Part shown: positions 9,320 through 20,109 of the stretch, one piece after another
Layout of the letters: each line of letters begins with the position of its first letter
Position numbering within the stretch: position 1 is the first letter of the stretch
Assembly (NCBI GenBank): GCA_963833955.1
Contig: CAWHZY010000009.1
Span: 274,545-338,544 of the forward strand
Length of the DNA: 64,000 nt
Reading direction: 5' to 3'
Source of the DNA: Roseiarcus sp963833955
Lineage (GTDB): Bacteria > Pseudomonadota > Alphaproteobacteria > Rhizobiales > Beijerinckiaceae
Notes under the pieces: generated by a model
What the model saw: the letters and a program-made list of their open reading frames with translations, nothing else
Told to the model about the DNA's origin: nothing
Database searches by the model: none
Position numbers and translations under genes: made by a program

Positions 9320-9349
9320 ATGACCAACTCTCAGGCCCCGCAGAAGACC
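9225..9349 (+). repeat. Direct repeat copy B: functional leader and start of the transporter
   Basis: Second copy of the repeat at 8957-9072, containing the real start codon at 9320. In both copies the start codon is bracketed by an inverted pair (here TGAGAG at 9302-9307 and CTCTCA at 9328-9333). These could pair in the mRNA and hide the start. Confidence 0.7.
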
Positions 9350-10594
9350 GTGTCTCGCGCCTCGATCGCCGTCGCGGCCTTCTCGACAGTGGTGGAATGG
9401 TACGACTTCACCCTCTACCTTTACTTCGCCACCGTGCTTTCGCGGGTGTTTTTCGGCAGCGGCGAAGCCGCGCTGAGCGTAACTCTGGCGACATTCGCCA
9501 TCGCCTATCTCTTGCGCCCGCTCGGCGGCTTCGTCTTCGGCCATATCGGGGATCGCTTCGGGCGGCGGCGAACGATGCTCTTGTCCGTGGCGCTGATGAC
9601 GGTGACGATGCTCGGCACGGCGCTTCTACCCACACACGCCCAGGTGGGGGCGACGGCCGGCTGGCTTCTTTTTCTGCTTCGCTGCGTCATGGGGTTTTCG
9701 GTCGGCGGCGAATATATCGCGGTCGTCGCCTATCTGCTGGAGGGCTCAGCCCCCAACAGGCGCGGCCTGATCACCTCGCTGGCCTCCGCCTCGAGCGAGA
9801 TCGGAGGGCTGCTTGCGGTCGGCGTCTCCCTCTTGACCGTCAATTCGATGAGCCCGGCGAGTTTGGACTCGTGGGGATGGCGCATTCCTTTTCTCGTCGG
9901 CGCGGTTCTGGCGGGAAGCGTGGGCGTAGCCCGCACGACGATGGAAGAATCGCCGGAATTCGAACGGCAGAAGACAAGCGGGACGGTTCCCGCAAACCCG
10001 CTGCTTTACGTGCTCGCCAACCATGGCGCTGGCGTCCTGCGCGCGTTCACGATCTCCGCCTTGGGCTCGATCACCTATTATGTCGGGATCACCTATGTTC
10101 CGACCTTCCTGACGTCCGCCGGGAAGCTCAGCGAGAGCCGCTCGCTTTGGCTCTCCACGGCGGCGGCGCTCGCCGTTATCCTCGTCACGCCCTTGGCGGG
10201 CATGTTGTCCGACCGGATCGGCCGGAAGCCCGTCCTGATCGTTCTCAGCCTGTTGAGCGCGATCCTGCCGATCACGCTCTTTTCTCTGATGGCCGGCGGC
10301 TCGCCGTCCTACGCGCTCGCCGCCGCTGTGATCCTCGCTTGCGTCGCGGGCGCGCTCAGCGCGGTCGGCGCCATAGCGACCGCCGAACAATTCCCCGGCG
10401 AAGGGCGCATCAGCGGCCTAGCCTTGGGGGCGACCACGGCCACCGCCATCTTCGGCGGCCTCACGCCCTATGTCGCCCAGGTCCTGACGGAGCGAACCGG
10501 CTGGATCGCGGTCCCCGGCGCCATGATCGCCGTCGTGGCTCTCCTGGCGCTTCCGATCCTGGCGACCTTGCCGGAGACGGCGCCGGCGAAATAA
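9320..10594 (+). CDS. MFS transporter, metabolite:H+ symporter (MHS) family
   Basis: Inner-membrane secondary transporter of 424 residues with about 12 predicted helices, related to ProP-type osmolyte and dicarboxylate:proton symporters. Marks are VVEWYDFTLY in helix 1, the loop motif GHIGDRFGRRRTM between helices 2 and 3, RCVMGFSVGGEY in helix 4, and the second-half loop MLSDRIGRKPVL. The substrate cannot be told. No partner genes lie near it. The leader and first codons are duplicated upstream, and no clear Shine-Dalgarno precedes the start (only GAGAG 13-17 bases away). Confidence 0.88.
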   Translation: MTNSQAPQKTVSRASIAVAAFSTVVEWYDFTLYLYFATVLSRVFFGSGEAALSVTLATFAIAYLLRPLGGFVFGHIGDRFGRRRTMLLSVALMTVTMLGTALLPTHAQVGATAGWLLFLLRCVMGFSVGGEYIAVVAYLLEGSAPNRRGLITSLASASSEIGGLLAVGVSLLTVNSMSPASLDSWGWRIPFLVGAVLAGSVGVARTTMEESPEFERQKTSGTVPANPLLYVLANHGAGVLRAFTISALGSITYYVGITYVPTFLTSAGKLSESRSLWLSTAAALAVILVTPLAGMLSDRIGRKPVLIVLSLLSAILPITLFSLMAGGSPSYALAAAVILACVAGALSAVGAIATAEQFPGEGRISGLALGATTATAIFGGLTPYVAQVLTERTGWIAVPGAMIAVVALLALPILATLPETAPAK

Positions 10595-10735
10595 GGGGAT
10601 GGCGACATGCTGCACGCGATTGCCTCTCCCTCTGGAAAGGTCGCCCACTACGGCGTCAAGCCGTAGCGGACCGAGGACGCCGCTTCCTCCTCCTCCGAAG
10701 TGTTAGAGCATGGCGCGTTTAGACGGCAAAGCACC

Positions 10736-10862
10736 GTCATCGCGAGCGAAGCGACGCGATCCAGGGGAACGTCGGACGCCCCTGCGACTCCTGGATCGCC
10801 ACGTCGCCATAGCCCGTCGAAAGACGGGCGTCTTTCGACGCCCTACGGCTCCTCGCGATGAC
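10736..10862. repeat. REP/BIME-like palindromic intergenic element, copy 1
   Basis: The ends are an 11-bp inverted repeat, GTCATCGCGAG (10736-10746) and CTCGCGATGAC (10852-10862). Inside are a GATCCAGG...CCTGGATC pair and a perfect hairpin CGTCGAAAGAC/GTCTTTCGACG (10815-10840). It shares its outer arms and the 'AGCGAAGCGACG.. GATCCAGGGGAACG' core with the element at 50785. Similar 'GTCATTGCGAGG' palindromes occur in many copies in alphaproteobacterial genomes. Confidence 0.8.
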
Positions 10863-10897
10863 GATTCCGCCTGAATGCGACGTGCGCTAGCGTCAGG

Positions 10898-12463
10898 TCA
10901 CGGGACCAGTACGCCCGGGTTCATGATCCCAGCGGGGTCCAGCGCGCTCTTCGCCGCGGCGAACGCTTTGCCGAACAGGTCGGGCCGCTGCGCGCGGTAC
11001 CAGGGCATGTGGTCGCGCCCGACGGCGTGATGATGCGTGATCGTTCCGCCCGCGGCGATCAACGCGTCGGAAGCGCGGGTCTTGATATGCCGCCATTGCT
11101 CGATAAGGCGGCCGGGATCGCCGCGAACGTTGAACGTGTAATACACGGCGGGGCCGTCCGGATAGACATGGGTGAAGCGGGTCGAGACGGTTCCCTTGCG
11201 CCCCGTCGCCTCGACCAGCGCGCCTTCCGTCGCCTTGCGCACGGCCTCGTGGAACGGTTCGAAGCGCTCCCAGGTGATGGCGGTCTCGAACGTGTCGTTG
11301 ATGATTCCCATCGGCGCGGTGAGTTCGCGCGCATAGGGCATGCGGATGAAGGCGGTGCGCCAGCGTGAACCCGCCGCCTCGTCGCCATGGCGGCGCCCGC
11401 CATGGTCGGCCATGAGTTCGGTCGCGCGCTTGATCCACGCGTCCACGGCATGGTCGGCGGATTCGAAGGCGAGCACGAGCAGGCTCTCCTCATAGGAATT
11501 GACGCCGTAGGTTCCCGCTTCGTGGTTGTCGATGACGCGCAGGTTCGACGGGTAGAGCCCGGCCTGCGAAACGGCGCGCACGGCGCGAGCGGCGGCGAAG
11601 AAATCGGGGAAGCCGAACACCGCGTCGGCGCGGAAGCGCGGCCGCCCCTGCAGCCGCATCCACGCTTCCGTGATGATTCCGAGCGCGCCCTCCGAGCCGA
11701 TCACCATGCGGTCGGGGCTGGGGCCAGCGCCCGAGCCTGGCAGGCGGCGCGATTCCATGATTCCCGCGGGCGTCACCGTGCGCAGGCTTTCGACCAGATC
11801 GTCGATATGCGTGTAGAGCGTGGCGAAGTGGCCGCCCGAACGGGTGGCGATCCAGCCGCCAAGCGTCGAGAATTCGAAGCTCTGGGGATAGTGGCGCAGA
11901 GCGAAGCCATGGACTTTAAGCGCCGCCTCGATCGCGGGGCCAAGAATGCCGGCCTGGATGCGCGCGGCGCGGCTTGTCGGGTCCACTTCGAGCACGCGAT
12001 TGAAGCGCCGCATGTCGAGGCTGACGGCGCCCTTGAAGCCATCGCCGACCACGGGCTCGACGCCGCCCACCACCGATGAGCCGGCGCCGAACGGGATGAC
12101 GGCGACTTTCGCGGCCGCCGCCCAGTCGAGCACGGCCGCGATGTCGGCTTCGCTCTCGGGCAGGGCGACGAAATCGGGCGCGTTTGCGAAATCGCGCGCG
12201 AACGCGCGCACCGTCTCGGGATAAGATTTGCCGTAGGTATGAAGGAGCCGCTCGTAAGGATCTTGCGTCAGCACGCCCGCGAGCGCGGCGGGCGCTGGGA
12301 TGCGCGGGCGCTTGAGCGCGATCTCGGAGGCTTGCGGCGGCGCGGCGGGCTTAGGCTCGGCGCCGAGCTTCTCGGCAGCGAAGCGGAGGACCCGCGCGCG
12401 CTCCTCTTCGCTGAGGCCCTCGCCCTCATGCCCCCAGCCGTAGAATTTGAGTCTCGGCGCCAT
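10898..12463 (-). CDS. FAD-binding oxidase, alkyldihydroxyacetonephosphate synthase-like
   Basis: A 521-residue flavoprotein of the vanillyl-alcohol-oxidase superfamily. An N-terminal FAD_binding_4 domain (about residues 95-270) has the pyrophosphate loop PFGAGSSVVGG and the second FAD contact GSEGALGIITEAWMRL. The C-terminal FAD-oxidase domain ends in GTITHHHAVGRDHMPWY and DPAGIMNPG. The HHHAVGRDH segment matches the active-site histidine block of alkyl-DHAP synthase, the ether-lipid enzyme, but bacterial homologues often have other roles. It stands alone, with a REP-like element behind its stop codon. The start MAPRLKFYGWG fits family N-termini. Confidence 0.85.
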   Translation of the reverse strand: MAPRLKFYGWGHEGEGLSEEERARVLRFAAEKLGAEPKPAAPPQASEIALKRPRIPAPAALAGVLTQDPYERLLHTYGKSYPETVRAFARDFANAPDFVALPESEADIAAVLDWAAAAKVAVIPFGAGSSVVGGVEPVVGDGFKGAVSLDMRRFNRVLEVDPTSRAARIQAGILGPAIEAALKVHGFALRHYPQSFEFSTLGGWIATRSGGHFATLYTHIDDLVESLRTVTPAGIMESRRLPGSGAGPSPDRMVIGSEGALGIITEAWMRLQGRPRFRADAVFGFPDFFAAARAVRAVSQAGLYPSNLRVIDNHEAGTYGVNSYEESLLVLAFESADHAVDAWIKRATELMADHGGRRHGDEAAGSRWRTAFIRMPYARELTAPMGIINDTFETAITWERFEPFHEAVRKATEGALVEATGRKGTVSTRFTHVYPDGPAVYYTFNVRGDPGRLIEQWRHIKTRASDALIAAGGTITHHHAVGRDHMPWYRAQRPDLFGKAFAAAKSALDPAGIMNPGVLVP

Positions 12464-12501
12464 GACGTTTCCTCTGCGGGAGCGACAGCAAACGCCGTCG
12501 T

Positions 12502-12876
12502 TTAGTATTTTGAACCCAGCGGCAGCACACGCAATCTCGCTCGAGCCGGATCGACGGTCAGCAACGCCCCTTCCTCGAGCTGTGCAGCCATTTGTCGCAG
12601 GGCCTCGATCAGCGTCGGGCCGACCGTTTCAGGTCTGACGTCCTCCGCTCGGACCTGAACCACGCTTGGTTTTGCGTCTTGCGTCGCGGCGAGGATCGCA
12701 CTGAAATCCAAATCGTGAGTGAGGACAACGTATCCATTCGCCCGGGCAAACGCCATGATCTCAGCGTCGGGAGCATTTGCAGGGCCGAGGCTTGACCAAT
12801 GCGAGGCCTCAATCCCGGCGTCGGTAAGCGTCTTCACCCAACGCGGCGACAGATTCATGTCAACGAGCCGTTTCAT
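12502..12876 (-). CDS. DUF5615 PIN-like protein (putative toxin)
   Basis: A 124-residue protein of the PIN-like DUF5615 family, a presumed ribonuclease and the toxin half of a toxin-antitoxin pair. It opens with MKRLVDMNLSPRWV (the acidic residue typical of strand 1) and carries DAEIMAFARANGYVVLTHDLDF, the family's Asp-containing core. It overlaps the upstream DUF433 gene by four bases, so the two are co-translated. The catalytic activity is inferred from the fold only. Confidence 0.78.
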   Translation of the reverse strand: MKRLVDMNLSPRWVKTLTDAGIEASHWSSLGPANAPDAEIMAFARANGYVVLTHDLDFSAILAATQDAKPSVVQVRAEDVRPETVGPTLIEALRQMAAQLEEGALLTVDPARARLRVLPLGSKY

Positions 12877-13103
12877 CCGCTGGCCAGCACCACTTCGCGT
12901 TCTTCAGCTCTCCAGGCCGCGTATCGCAACGCCTGCAAGACGTCCTCGCGTTCGAGGTACGGAAAATCGGTCAGCACATCGTCGATACCGCGGCCTGCCC
13001 CGATTTGTCCGACGATCGCGCCAACAGTGACCCTCATCCCGCGGATACACGGCTTTCCGCCCATCACCTCAGGGCGTTGGGTAATGCGATCTAGCGGTTC
13101 CAA
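12873..13103 (-). CDS. DUF433 protein (putative antitoxin)
   Basis: A 76-residue DUF433 protein with the hallmark GGKPCIRGMRVTV segment and a winged-helix-like remainder (DFPYLEREDVLQALRYAAW). DUF433 genes are usually paired with DUF5615 genes, as here, and are taken to be the DNA-binding antitoxin. It is the first gene of the pair, as expected for an antitoxin that controls its own operon. Confidence 0.8.
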   Translation of the reverse strand: MEPLDRITQRPEVMGGKPCIRGMRVTVGAIVGQIGAGRGIDDVLTDFPYLEREDVLQALRYAAWRAEEREVVLASG

Positions 13104-13180
13104 CAGCGTCTCCTCATCGGCCGAGGCGCGATTCTACGGACACTGGAAGGTGGCGACAAGCTACCGATACGTTCGGCGCC

Positions 13181-14635
13181 TCAGGCGCCGCGAAGCATCG
13201 CCTGACGCTCTGGGTTTGTGAATCCCCCTTCCGCCGCCTCGCGCATCGCCGACCAGACCGCGGCGACGTCCGCTTCCTCTGTCGTGAGCGCCCCAATCGA
13301 GACGCGCGCCATCCAGCGCCCGTCGAGAACCGCCGGCGTGAGATAGGCCGCGCCGGAGCGATTGAGCGCATCGACCCAGGCCGTCGTGTGGGCGTCGAGC
13401 GCCTCGCCTTCGAGCCCCTCCGGTTCGTGGCGCACGCAAACGGTTTGCAAGGGAACGGGCGCGACCACCCGCCAGCCCGGCGTCGCCGCGACCTTGTCCG
13501 CGAGCCAGCGCGCGTTGGCTAGGTCGCGGCGAAGGCGCTTCTGCAATCCGCTGACTCCCTGTTCGCGGATGATGAACCAGAGCTTCAGCGCCCGGAAGCG
13601 GCGGCCAAGCGGGATGCCCCAGTCGCGCAGGTTCTTGACCTCACCGTCGACGGACGATTGCAGGAAGCTCGGGTTGGTCGACATCACGCGCATCAGATGT
13701 TCGGGGTCGCGCACGTAATAGACCGAGCAGTCGAACGGCGCCCCGAGCCACTTATGCGCATTGATCACGAGCGAATCCGCGCCTTCGACGCCCTCCCACA
13801 TTGAGCGGCATTCGGGCAGGATCATCGCGCTGCCCGCCATCGCGGCGTCGACGTGCAGCCAGATTCCGCGGCGCCGCGCGATCTCGGCAATCGGTGCAAT
13901 GGGATCGATCGCCGTGGTCGCGGTCGTGCCGACGGTGGCGACGATCGCTGAAGGGAGGTCGCCGTGGGCAAGATCGGCTTCGATCATGTCCGCGAGCGCG
14001 TCGGCGCGCATGGCGTATTGGCTGTCGAACGGCACGAGGCGCAGATTGTCGCGTCCGAAGCCCGCGAGCAGCGCGCCCTTGTCGACCGAACTATGCGCGT
14101 GCGCCGACACATACACGCGAGGGATTCGTCCTTCGCCCTGCAGGCCGCGGCCCGCGAGCGCATAATCCGTCGCCCGCTCGCGCGCGCAAATGAGGGCGAC
14201 CAGCGTGCTGGTCGAGGCGGTGTCCTGGATCACGCCGCTCCAGGCGGGAGAGAGTCCCACCATCTGGCGCAGCCAATCGGTGACGACCTCCTCGATCTCC
14301 GTCACCGCCGGACTCGATTGCCACGAGAGCCCGATCACGCCGAGCCCGGTCGAGACGATGTCCGCCAGAATTCCCGCAGGCAGAGCGTTGGCGGGGAAAT
14401 AGCCGCAGAAACGCGGATGCTGCCAGAGCGACAAGCCCGGCACGACGATGCGATCGAGGTCCGCAATCGCCGCGCCGAAATCCTCCGGCTCGTCCGGCGG
14501 CGCGGAGGGCAGGGCGTCACGGATTTCGCCCGGCCTCGTCTTCGCCATCACCGGCCGTTCGGGCAGGCCTTCGTGATAGTCGGCCAGCCAATCGATGAGC
14601 GCATGGCCATGGCGGCGGAAGTCTTCAGGCGACAC
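13181..14635 (-). CDS. PLP-dependent aromatic amino acid decarboxylase family
   Basis: Group II decarboxylase of 484 residues, with pyridoxal phosphate on Lys295 in NAHKWLG. HVDAAMAG (Asp263) holds the pyridine nitrogen, and VSAHAHSSVDKGA (around 177-188) has the stacking histidine. The N-terminal HPRFCGYFPA segment is typical of DOPA/tryptophan/phenylalanine decarboxylases rather than glutamate decarboxylase. The substrate is likely an aromatic amino acid giving tyramine, tryptamine or phenethylamine, but this cannot be settled here. It is divergently oriented to the lipocalin-like gene across a gap of 186 bases. Confidence 0.88.
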   Translation of the reverse strand: MSPEDFRRHGHALIDWLADYHEGLPERPVMAKTRPGEIRDALPSAPPDEPEDFGAAIADLDRIVVPGLSLWQHPRFCGYFPANALPAGILADIVSTGLGVIGLSWQSSPAVTEIEEVVTDWLRQMVGLSPAWSGVIQDTASTSTLVALICARERATDYALAGRGLQGEGRIPRVYVSAHAHSSVDKGALLAGFGRDNLRLVPFDSQYAMRADALADMIEADLAHGDLPSAIVATVGTTATTAIDPIAPIAEIARRRGIWLHVDAAMAGSAMILPECRSMWEGVEGADSLVINAHKWLGAPFDCSVYYVRDPEHLMRVMSTNPSFLQSSVDGEVKNLRDWGIPLGRRFRALKLWFIIREQGVSGLQKRLRRDLANARWLADKVAATPGWRVVAPVPLQTVCVRHEPEGLEGEALDAHTTAWVDALNRSGAAYLTPAVLDGRWMARVSIGALTTEEADVAAVWSAMREAAEGGFTNPERQAMLRGA

Positions 14636-14821
14636 GAGCGACCTTGCAAGCTTGAGTGTGGGATGCGGGCGACGGGATCGCGCGGCGCCTGCATCATCGC
14701 TCGAACGGTTGAAGTCAACTCCGCCCGGAATGTCTTGGCGCGGGCGCCGCTAAACGCTCTTGCGCATCCGGCGCCGCCGACGACAATGGGGACGCGCGCG
14801 GGGCGCACGGGAGGTCGCGCA

Positions 14822-15235
14822 ATGGGTGATGAACACAAAGACTTGACCGGGGTTTGGGTCTTGCGCTCGGTCTATCATGAGCGCGTCGACACCGGCGAGA
14901 AGATCCTCACATACGGCGAGAAGCCCCGCGGGGTGCTCATCCTCGACGGGGGCGGTCGGATGGCGGCGATCATCGCCGCGTCGGATGAAAAAGCCGGCGG
15001 CCCGGCGCCGCGACAAGTCATGGCTTATTCCGGCCGCTATCGGATCGAGAACGGCGAGCGTTTCGTGACCGACGTCGATATCGCCTGGCTGCCGACTTGG
15101 GTCGGAACCAAGCAGGGCCGCAACATCAAAGTGCAAGACAACAAACTCGACATCGTCAGCGATCCGGTTCCGCTTGAATTCCTCGGCGGCGCCCTGGCGA
15201 TCGGGACCCTGTCGTGGGCGCGCGAGCAGCGTTGA
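14822..15235 (+). CDS. Lipocalin-like domain protein
   Basis: A 137-residue cytoplasmic protein (no signal peptide) resembling the lipocalin-like family PF13924. It has DLTGVWVLRSVYHE at the start, then GVLILDGGGRMAAII and YSGRYRIENGERFVTDVDIA strands that would build a small beta-barrel. These proteins are thought to bind or modify small hydrophobic ligands; no function is established. The start was set at MGDEHKD because the upstream open frame is a shadow of the opposite-strand decarboxylase. Confidence 0.75.
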   Translation: MGDEHKDLTGVWVLRSVYHERVDTGEKILTYGEKPRGVLILDGGGRMAAIIAASDEKAGGPAPRQVMAYSGRYRIENGERFVTDVDIAWLPTWVGTKQGRNIKVQDNKLDIVSDPVPLEFLGGALAIGTLSWAREQR

Positions 15236-15256
15236 ACTTTAGGAAGCGCCGACCGG

Positions 15257-17284
<2,028 letters not shown>

Positions 17285-17306
17285 TTGCGATCCTTCGCCC
17301 GAGCCT

Positions 17307-18273
17307 TCAAGCCGCCAGCGCGGCCTTCAGCATAGCCTTGAACCGGCGCGAGTCGAGGGTCCAGAGCACATCGGCGCCCTCGTGCTCGGCCGTCGCCTCG
17401 CGCCAGACATTGGCGTTGTTCTCGTCGTGGTGCACGTTGAGGCGGTCCACCACCGTCATGCCGCGGGTGAGCCGGCTCCCGGTCTCGATCGCGACGCGAT
17501 GGCGCGACCACGAAAGGCCGATCGAGCGGTCGAGCGCGACCGCCATCGCGGTCGGATCGGCGAGCGAGAGGCCGATTTCGCCGGTCTGCACACGATAGGC
17601 CTCACGGGCGGTCATGTTCGATTCAATGGCGAATTTCGCCTTGGCCGTGCCGAGCGCCTCGATCGCCGCGATCTCGTCGTCGTTCAACACGGACGCGCCG
17701 CGCGAGACGTGCCAGCCGACCATTTCGATATTGAGCTTCGAGCGGAAGACGGCGCGCGCGGCTTCCGGATCGACCCAGATGTTGTATTCCGCCGCCGGCG
17801 TCACATTGCCCTCGCAGCAGGGCGCGCCGCCCATCACGACGCAGCGGCCGATCCGCTCCGCGAGTTTCGGATCGCGCTTGAGCGCAAGCGCAACGTTGGT
17901 GAGCGGGCCGAGCGTCACCAGAGTGAGGCCGGGCTCTTCCTGCGCGAGGCGCAGGATCGCGTCCACGGCGTGCTTCGCGCTCGGGCCTGCGGGTCGGCTT
18001 GGGAAAGCCGCGATCGCCCAGGCCGTCCTTGCCGTGGAACCAGTGCGCGTGATCGTGCGCGCGGGTGAGCGGCTTGTCGGCGCCGGCGAACACCGGAACG
18101 TCGGAATGACAAACCTCGGCGGTCAAGAGAGCGTTCCGGGTCGCCTGTTCGAGGCCGACATTGCCGGCCACAGTCGTCAGGCCGAGCACCCTGACCTTCG
18201 GATCGGCCAGCGCCATGATGATCGCGACGGCGTCGTCGGAGGCGGTGTCGGTGTCGATGAGGAAGTTGCGCAT
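17307..18273 (-). CDS. Nucleoside hydrolase, inosine-uridine-preferring type (one frameshift)
   Basis: Hydrolyses the N-glycosidic bond of ribonucleosides for purine and pyrimidine salvage. The start MRNFLIDTDTASDDAVA carries the Ca2+-binding aspartate cluster DxDxxxDD. Further on are TLGPLTNVALAL, VVMGGA and EYNIWVDPEAA, all family landmarks. The first part (to about 17985) and the rest are in different frames; dropping one base near 17975-17982 joins PKPTRRP to AKHAVDAILRLAQEEPG. The corrected length, about 322 residues, is normal. It stands just downstream of a GFA-family gene pointing the same way. Confidence 0.85.
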
Positions 18274-18296
18274 GGCTCCCAAGTTTTCCGCGTCCG

Positions 18297-18761
18297 TCAG
18301 GCGACGCGCGTTCGCCCAACCAGGGCGGCGAGAATGGGCCACGTCACGCGGGCTTCGCTCGCCCAATAGCCGCTGACCTTCGGAATTGAGTCCGCGATGT
18401 CGGCGACGCGCCGATCATAGAAGATGTGGCTGTCCGGCGCCGGCAATTCGGCGGGGCGCGGAAAATTCTGCGAAGGGACGAAAGCAAGCGCCACGGGGGC
18501 ACGGCCCAGGAAACTGACGACGGGACTGCCGCATTTCATGCATTTCCCTCGCCTCAACGCAGGCGGTGCACGATGACGGCGAAATTCGACAGGTTGATTT
18601 GCCGGCAGTGTGACGGATCGCGCCGAGAAATACGTGACGTCGGCGAAAGGCTTGCCGTACGCCCTCTGGCAGATCGTGCAATGGCAGAAAAAGCGACCGA
18701 TCGGAGCCCCGGCGATGGTAAAGCGCGAAGCGTCGCAAGGGCAGGCGCAATCTTGGTTCAT
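18297..18761 (-). CDS. GFA family zinc protein (glutathione-dependent formaldehyde-activating-like)
   Basis: A 154-residue protein of the GFA/CENP-V fold. Zinc-binding cysteines are visible as CACPCDASRFT, FFCHCTICQR (CHCTxC) and GKCMKCGSPV. Gfa itself speeds formation of S-hydroxymethylglutathione, but most paralogues such as this one have no tested role. The start MNQDCACPC at 18761 places the first cysteine pair at the N-terminus as usual. It lies a few bases from the metC stop, and both point leftward. Confidence 0.85.
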   Translation of the reverse strand: MNQDCACPCDASRFTIAGAPIGRFFCHCTICQRAYGKPFADVTYFSARSVTLPANQPVEFRRHRAPPALRRGKCMKCGSPVVSFLGRAPVALAFVPSQNFPRPAELPAPDSHIFYDRRVADIADSIPKVSGYWASEARVTWPILAALVGRTRVA

Positions 18762-18766
18762 TGTGG

Positions 18767-19954
18767 CTAGGCCGCCGCCGTCAGCCGCGCGAAGCCTCGG
18801 TCGAGGTCGGCCTTGAGGTCCTCGATGTCCTCGAGGCCGACGCTGAAGCGCACGGTCGGGCCGCCGGGCGCAAAGCGCGTCGCGGTGCGGGCAGGCGTGC
18901 AGTCGAAGGGAAGGGCGAGGCTTTCGTAGCCGCCCCAGGAATAGCCGAGGCCGAACAGCTCGAGGCCATCGAGCAACGCGGCCACCGCGGCCTCCGGCGC
19001 CGGCTTCAGCACGATCGAGAACAGGCCCGACGAGCCGGAATAGTCGCGCTTCCAGAGCGCGTGGCCCGGATGGTCGGGCAAAGCGGGGTGGATGACGCGC
19101 AAGACTTCTGGACGGCCGCTCAGCCATTGCGCCAGCGCCAGCCCCTGACGCTCCGCCTCGCGCAGCCGGAGCTCCATGGTGCGCAGGCCGCGCAGCGCAA
19201 GGAAGACATCCTCGGGGCTGGGAGGAATGGCCATCAGATGGAGGCATTGATGAAGGCGCTCGAACCATGCCGCATTGGCCGAGACGAGGCCGAGCAGCAG
19301 GTCGGCATGGCCGGAGAGATATTTGGTGCCCGCTTCGACCGCCATGTCGACGCCGTGCGCGTGGGCTGAGAAGAAGAGCGGCGTCGCCCAGGTGTTGTCC
19401 ATGACGACGCAGGCGCCCCGCGCATGCGCCGCTGCGGCGATCGCGGGAATGTCCTGCACCTCGAGCGTCTCCGAGCCCGGCGATTCGGTGAACACGACCT
19501 TGGTGTTGGGCCGCATCAGCGCGGCGACGCCTTCGCCGATTGCGGGATCGTAGTAGGTCGTTTCGATCCCCATCCGCTTCAGCGTCATGTCGGCGAACGC
19601 ACGCGCGGGCCGGTAGACGGAGTCGGTCATCAGCATGTGATCGCCGGCGCTCAGCGCCGTCATCAGCGCGACGACGATCGCCGCCAGCCCCGAGGGCACG
19701 AGCACCGTTCCCGCCGCGCCCGAAAGGTCGGTCCAGGCGGAGCATAGGGCCTCGGTCGTGGGCGTGCCGCGGGTGCCGTAGGTGAAGCGCTGCGACCTGC
19801 TCTTGAGGGTCGCGACATCAGGATAGAGCACCGTCGAGCCGCGAAACGGCGGCACGTTGATGAACCCTTGCGAGAACTCGGCGTCGCGCCCGAGGTTGAC
19901 GAGGCGCGAGCGGCGCCGCAAGGACGCGCGCGTTTCATCGGTCAGTTTGGCCAT
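18767..19954 (-). CDS. metC: Cystathionine beta-lyase
   Basis: PLP-dependent Cys/Met metabolism enzyme (395 residues) that cleaves cystathionine to homocysteine, pyruvate and ammonia. Markers are FRGSTVLYP at the N-terminus, SQRFTYGTRGTPTTEAL, VMDNTWATPLF, and the PLP lysine in AGTKYLSGHAD. The Trp in YSWGGYESLALP favours beta-lyase over gamma-synthase. The start was set at MAKLTDETRA; the open frame extends further but into a basic, unconserved stretch. It is divergent from aapJ, with a shared 155-base promoter region. Confidence 0.9.
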   Translation of the reverse strand: MAKLTDETRASLRRRSRLVNLGRDAEFSQGFINVPPFRGSTVLYPDVATLKSRSQRFTYGTRGTPTTEALCSAWTDLSGAAGTVLVPSGLAAIVVALMTALSAGDHMLMTDSVYRPARAFADMTLKRMGIETTYYDPAIGEGVAALMRPNTKVVFTESPGSETLEVQDIPAIAAAAHARGACVVMDNTWATPLFFSAHAHGVDMAVEAGTKYLSGHADLLLGLVSANAAWFERLHQCLHLMAIPPSPEDVFLALRGLRTMELRLREAERQGLALAQWLSGRPEVLRVIHPALPDHPGHALWKRDYSGSSGLFSIVLKPAPEAAVAALLDGLELFGLGYSWGGYESLALPFDCTPARTATRFAPGGPTVRFSVGLEDIEDLKADLDRGFARLTAAA

Positions 19955-20109
19955 TGAGGTCGTGCCGGCTCCGGACGTCGGTTCGGGCCGTTGCCTAGCA
20001 CGCTTCGCGCGCGTTGGCAGCCGATTGACTTCCACGTCCGACTATCCCGACTATGGCGCCATCATCTTGGGCGAGAGCCCACAGTGTTCGCGTCATCGAG
20101 GAGGTTGTC

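Noticed and set aside
10736..10862. CRISPR array
   Set aside because: The repeats are inverted, not regularly spaced direct repeats, and no cas gene is present. A REP-like palindrome fits better.
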